64,000 nt of DNA from NCBI GenBank assembly GCA_963721175.1, contig CAVRIG010000008.1, positions 124,001 through 188,000 of the forward strand, given 5' to 3'. The notes under the pieces are model-generated. The model did not search any database, had not been told where the DNA came from, and saw only the letters and a list, made by a program, of their open reading frames with translations. Positions 61,823-64,000 of the stretch are shown here, in pieces. Source of the DNA: Aliishimia sp963721175. GTDB taxonomy: Bacteria; Pseudomonadota; Alphaproteobacteria; Rhodobacterales; Rhodobacteraceae. Every line of letters begins with the position of its first letter. The stretch's first letter is position 1. Both the position numbers and the translations under genes were made by a program.

Positions 61823-62968
61823 TCAGGCCGCGTCGCGGCTGTGCGGCAGGTCGGCGCGGTCCTCTTCGCGGATGCGCGCCTCCACGTCCGGCAATCCTTC
61901 GCGGGACAGGAGCACGGCGACCGGGCGCAATCCCGGAACATGGGCGCAGACGATCATCACCGACACCATGATCGGCACGGCGAGGAACATGCCGGGCACG
62001 CCCCAGACCGCGGCCCAGAACGCCAGCGACGCGATGATGCCGAAAGAGGAAAGACGCAATGTGCGGCCCAGCAGGAGCGGGTCGAGCACTTGCCCCACCA
62101 CGAACTGAAGCGTGCCGACGATCACCAGCAACACCAGCCCCGTGACGTTGTCCGAGGTCTGCACATAAGCCACCAGCGCCACGGCACCGGTCGCGAGGAT
62201 GGAGCCGATATTGGGAATGAAGTTCAGAACGAAGGTCAGAACCCCCATCGCCAGCGCGAGTTCGAGGTCGAAGAGGATCATCACCCCGAATACGAGCGCC
62301 CCGGTCACCGCGCTGATCACGGTCTTCACGATCAGGTACCGGTTCACGCGGTGCATGATCGAGGAGATGATCTCCTCGATTCGGGCGGCGCGGGTCGCGT
62401 CCCCCATGAGGCTTTCGAGCTTGGTCGAGAACCACAAGCGTTCGAGAAATAGAAATCCGACGAAGAGCGTCACCAGAACCGCTCCCGAGGCGATATTGCC
62501 CGCCTGACCCGCCATCGTGGAGAGCCACGGCGCCAGTCGGATGCCTTTGAGCCAGGTGAGCACGGCTTGCTCGACATCCTCGCCCAGCCAGCCGAAGAGC
62601 TCGGCCACCGCACGTTGCGCCGGGTCGACATACTGGATGACGGTAAAGACGACCGTGTTCGCCTGCGTCAGGATGATGGCGGATGCGGAGATCAGGACCG
62701 TCGCGATGAACAGCACGGCCAGGAACGATGCGATCCACACGGAAATCTTGGCGCCTCCGAACCGCAGGTTCTGGATGTAGCCGATCGCATCGGAGGTCAG
62801 CGAGAACAGGATGATGGCGATGGCGAGGGAGATCAGCAGAAACTTCGCCTGCACCAGAAGAAACAGGATCACCGCAAAGGCGATGATGCCCAGGAACCAG
62901 ACCTGAAGCTGGCGGAGGTCGTTTGACGAGCTGGCAAGGCGCAGATCACGTTCGGAAGGATCAGGCAT
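61823..62968 (-). CDS. AI-2E-family membrane transporter
   Basis: This 381-residue protein has seven or eight transmembrane helices and the AI-2E (YdiK/TqsA-like) pattern, with the C-terminal region FVLNFIPNIGSILATG and FVVGQVLDPLLLGRTLRLSS. A long loop of about 90 residues (ARIEEIISSIMHRVNRYLI) separates the halves. Family members export small molecules or exchange ions; the name AI-2 exporter should not be taken literally. The ATG at 62968 is chosen over an upstream ATG that adds 25 unconserved residues. It converges with the YtoQ gene. Confidence 0.88.
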   Translation of the reverse strand: MPDPSERDLRLASSSNDLRQLQVWFLGIIAFAVILFLLVQAKFLLISLAIAIILFSLTSDAIGYIQNLRFGGAKISVWIASFLAVLFIATVLISASAIILTQANTVVFTVIQYVDPAQRAVAELFGWLGEDVEQAVLTWLKGIRLAPWLSTMAGQAGNIASGAVLVTLFVGFLFLERLWFSTKLESLMGDATRAARIEEIISSIMHRVNRYLIVKTVISAVTGALVFGVMILFDLELALAMGVLTFVLNFIPNIGSILATGAVALVAYVQTSDNVTGLVLLVIVGTLQFVVGQVLDPLLLGRTLRLSSFGIIASLAFWAAVWGVPGMFLAVPIMVSVMIVCAHVPGLRPVAVLLSREGLPDVEARIREEDRADLPHSRDAA

Positions 62969-63276
62969 CAATATCGTATGGCATCTGTGGTGAAGTCCCC
63001 GGTCAATGCAGGCCAGAATACGGACGGCACCTCGACTTGACAAGTTGACCGACCGCCGCAGCGGTCTCGGTCACATCGGGCACGGTTGACAGCCGGCTCC
63101 GGCGCGGCTAAACGCCCGTCATTCCGGAGGCAGACACGCGCTCCGGTCCCGGCCCACGCGCAGGGATCGCCCCCCACCAGCGAGTTTCGCCCGTGGGGGC
63201 ATTCCCGTTTGGGTCTTCGCCGTCCCGGCCTTATGTTCGGGGCAACACCGCAACCGGCAAGAGGAGGCCGCGGTTC
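62969..63276. other. Divergent promoter region of ffh and the AI-2E-family gene
   Basis: This 308-base stretch lies between the divergent genes and must contain both promoters. It is GC-rich, and short reading frames on both strands lack ribosome binding sites or recognisable motifs. A GAGGAGG ribosome binding site for ffh is at its right end. I see no RNA gene, terminator or remnant. Confidence 0.6.
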
Positions 63277-64000
63277 ATGTTCGAAAATCTCTCCGAACGT
63301 CTCTCCGGCGTCTTCGACCGGCTGACGAAGCAGGGCTCGCTCTCCGACGACGACGTGAAGACCGCCCTGCGCGAGGTCCGCGTGGCGCTTCTCGAGGCGG
63401 ACGTGTCCCTGCCGGTGGCGCGGGATTTCGTCAAGACCGTGCAGGAGAAGGCGACCGGCGCAGGCGGTGACGCGGTCGGTCACGCCGGGCCAGCAGGTCG
63501 TCAAGATCGTGCATGACGCGTTGATCGACGTGCTGCGGGGCGAGGGTGAGCCCGGCGCGCTGAAGATCGACACGCCGCCGGCGCCGATCCTGATGGTGGG
63601 CCTGCAGGGCGGCGGCAAGACGACGACGACGGCGAAGCTGGCCAAGCGTCTGAAGGACCGCGACCACAAGAAGGTGCTGATGGCCTCGCTCGACGTGAAC
63701 CGTCCCGCCGCGATGGAACAGCTGGCGATCCTGGGCATGCAGATCGGTGTCGACACCCTGCCCATCGTCAAGGGCGAGACCCCCGTCGCCATCGCGAAGC
63801 GCGCCAAGACCCAGGCGAGCCTGGGCGGCTACGACGTCTACATGCTCGACACCGCCGGCAGGCTCTCGATCGACGAGGAGCTGATGGCCCAGGTCGAGGC
63901 GGTGCGCGACGTCGCGAACCCGCGCGAGACGCTGCTGGTGGTAGACGGGCTCACCGGCCAGGACGCGGTGCACACGGCGGAGAATTTCGACGAGCGGATC
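63277..64000 (+). CDS. ffh: Signal recognition particle protein Ffh, 5' part, frameshifted
   Basis: Ffh is the GTPase of the signal recognition particle that brings membrane proteins to FtsY. The gene runs off the right edge. It starts MFENLSERLSGVFDRLTKQG (N domain) and continues ALREVRVALLEADVSLPVAR. The GTPase domain follows, with the P-loop VGLQGGGKTTTTAKLA, then DVNRPAAMEQL and DVYMLDTAGRLSIDEEL. One extra base near 63459 shifts the frame within EKATGQAVTRSVTPGQQV. The ATG at 63277 follows GAGGAGG. An essential gene, so the shift is probably a sequence error. Confidence 0.95.

Noticed and set aside
1..64000. CRISPR arrays, prophage or toxin-antitoxin pairs
   Set aside because: No regularly spaced direct repeats, phage structural genes, integrase or recognisable toxin-antitoxin pair were found.

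Overview
This 64 kb window is chromosomal DNA from a high-GC alphaproteobacterium, almost certainly a member of the Rhodobacterales (Roseobacter/Paracoccaceae group). The evidence is the gene content: an rnhB-ccrM pair (CcrM is the GANTC cell-cycle methylase), an L-malyl-CoA lyase of the ethylmalonyl-CoA pathway, a divergent lpxK-waaA-DUF4170 lipid A cluster, DUF2794, DUF1244, DUF2189 and DUF721 proteins, and a dgcN-dgcA D-glutamate module. No rRNA, tRNA, CRISPR array or prophage was seen. The only clear mobile element is one IS630-family insertion.

Layout. 1-9.1 kb: an MFS transporter cut by the window edge, zapE, a DUF2189 membrane protein, then a minus-strand run of accD-folC, a CPBP protease and a very unusual ABC-like membrane protein ending in a cyclic-nucleotide-binding domain. 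9.2-17.8 kb: ilvD, a lipoprotein, a small membrane protein, paaI-paaK, DUF2794, an NlpC/P60 hydrolase overlapping an M17 aminopeptidase, and an unknown helical protein. 17.9-24.9 kb: carbonic anhydrase, IS630, a DUF4139 protein, an exported amidohydrolase, asd and a J-domain protein. 25-33.4 kb: a DUF3095 protein, an HpaI-type aldolase, a membrane-anchored winged-helix regulator, rnhB-ccrM, a bicupin, a membrane class III cyclase and a response regulator. 33.5-42.8 kb: alkB, mutY, DUF721, a DsbA-like oxidoreductase, lpxK-waaA-DUF4170, a lytic transglycosylase, a serine hydrolase and mcl1. 43.1-52.6 kb: the D-glutamate operon (dgcN, dgcA, a DEDDh exonuclease-like gene, a D-amino-acid transaminase), DUF1244, and an HxlR regulator facing an acyl-CoA dehydrogenase and a TAXI-type TRAP transporter. 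52.8-64 kb: pyk, a CaCA antiporter, rpmI-rplT, an SDR, pheS-YrhK-pheT, YtoQ, an AI-2E-family permease and the 5' part of ffh.

The assembly carries many single-base indels. At least 26 one-base shifts break 14 genes, including essential ones (ilvD, asd, pheS, ffh), and about 20 of them are single extra bases. I read these as sequence errors, so broken genes are annotated over their full restored span with the shift positions given.

The most interesting biology is (i) the ABC-like protein that has lost every ATPase motif but keeps a cNMP-binding domain, (ii) the D-glutamate operon with an embedded nuclease-like gene and a symmetric site in its divergent promoter region, (iii) a two-TM membrane-anchored winged-helix regulator next to GTTATT repeats, and (iv) an IS630 copy sitting exactly in the CTAG formed by two convergent stop codons.
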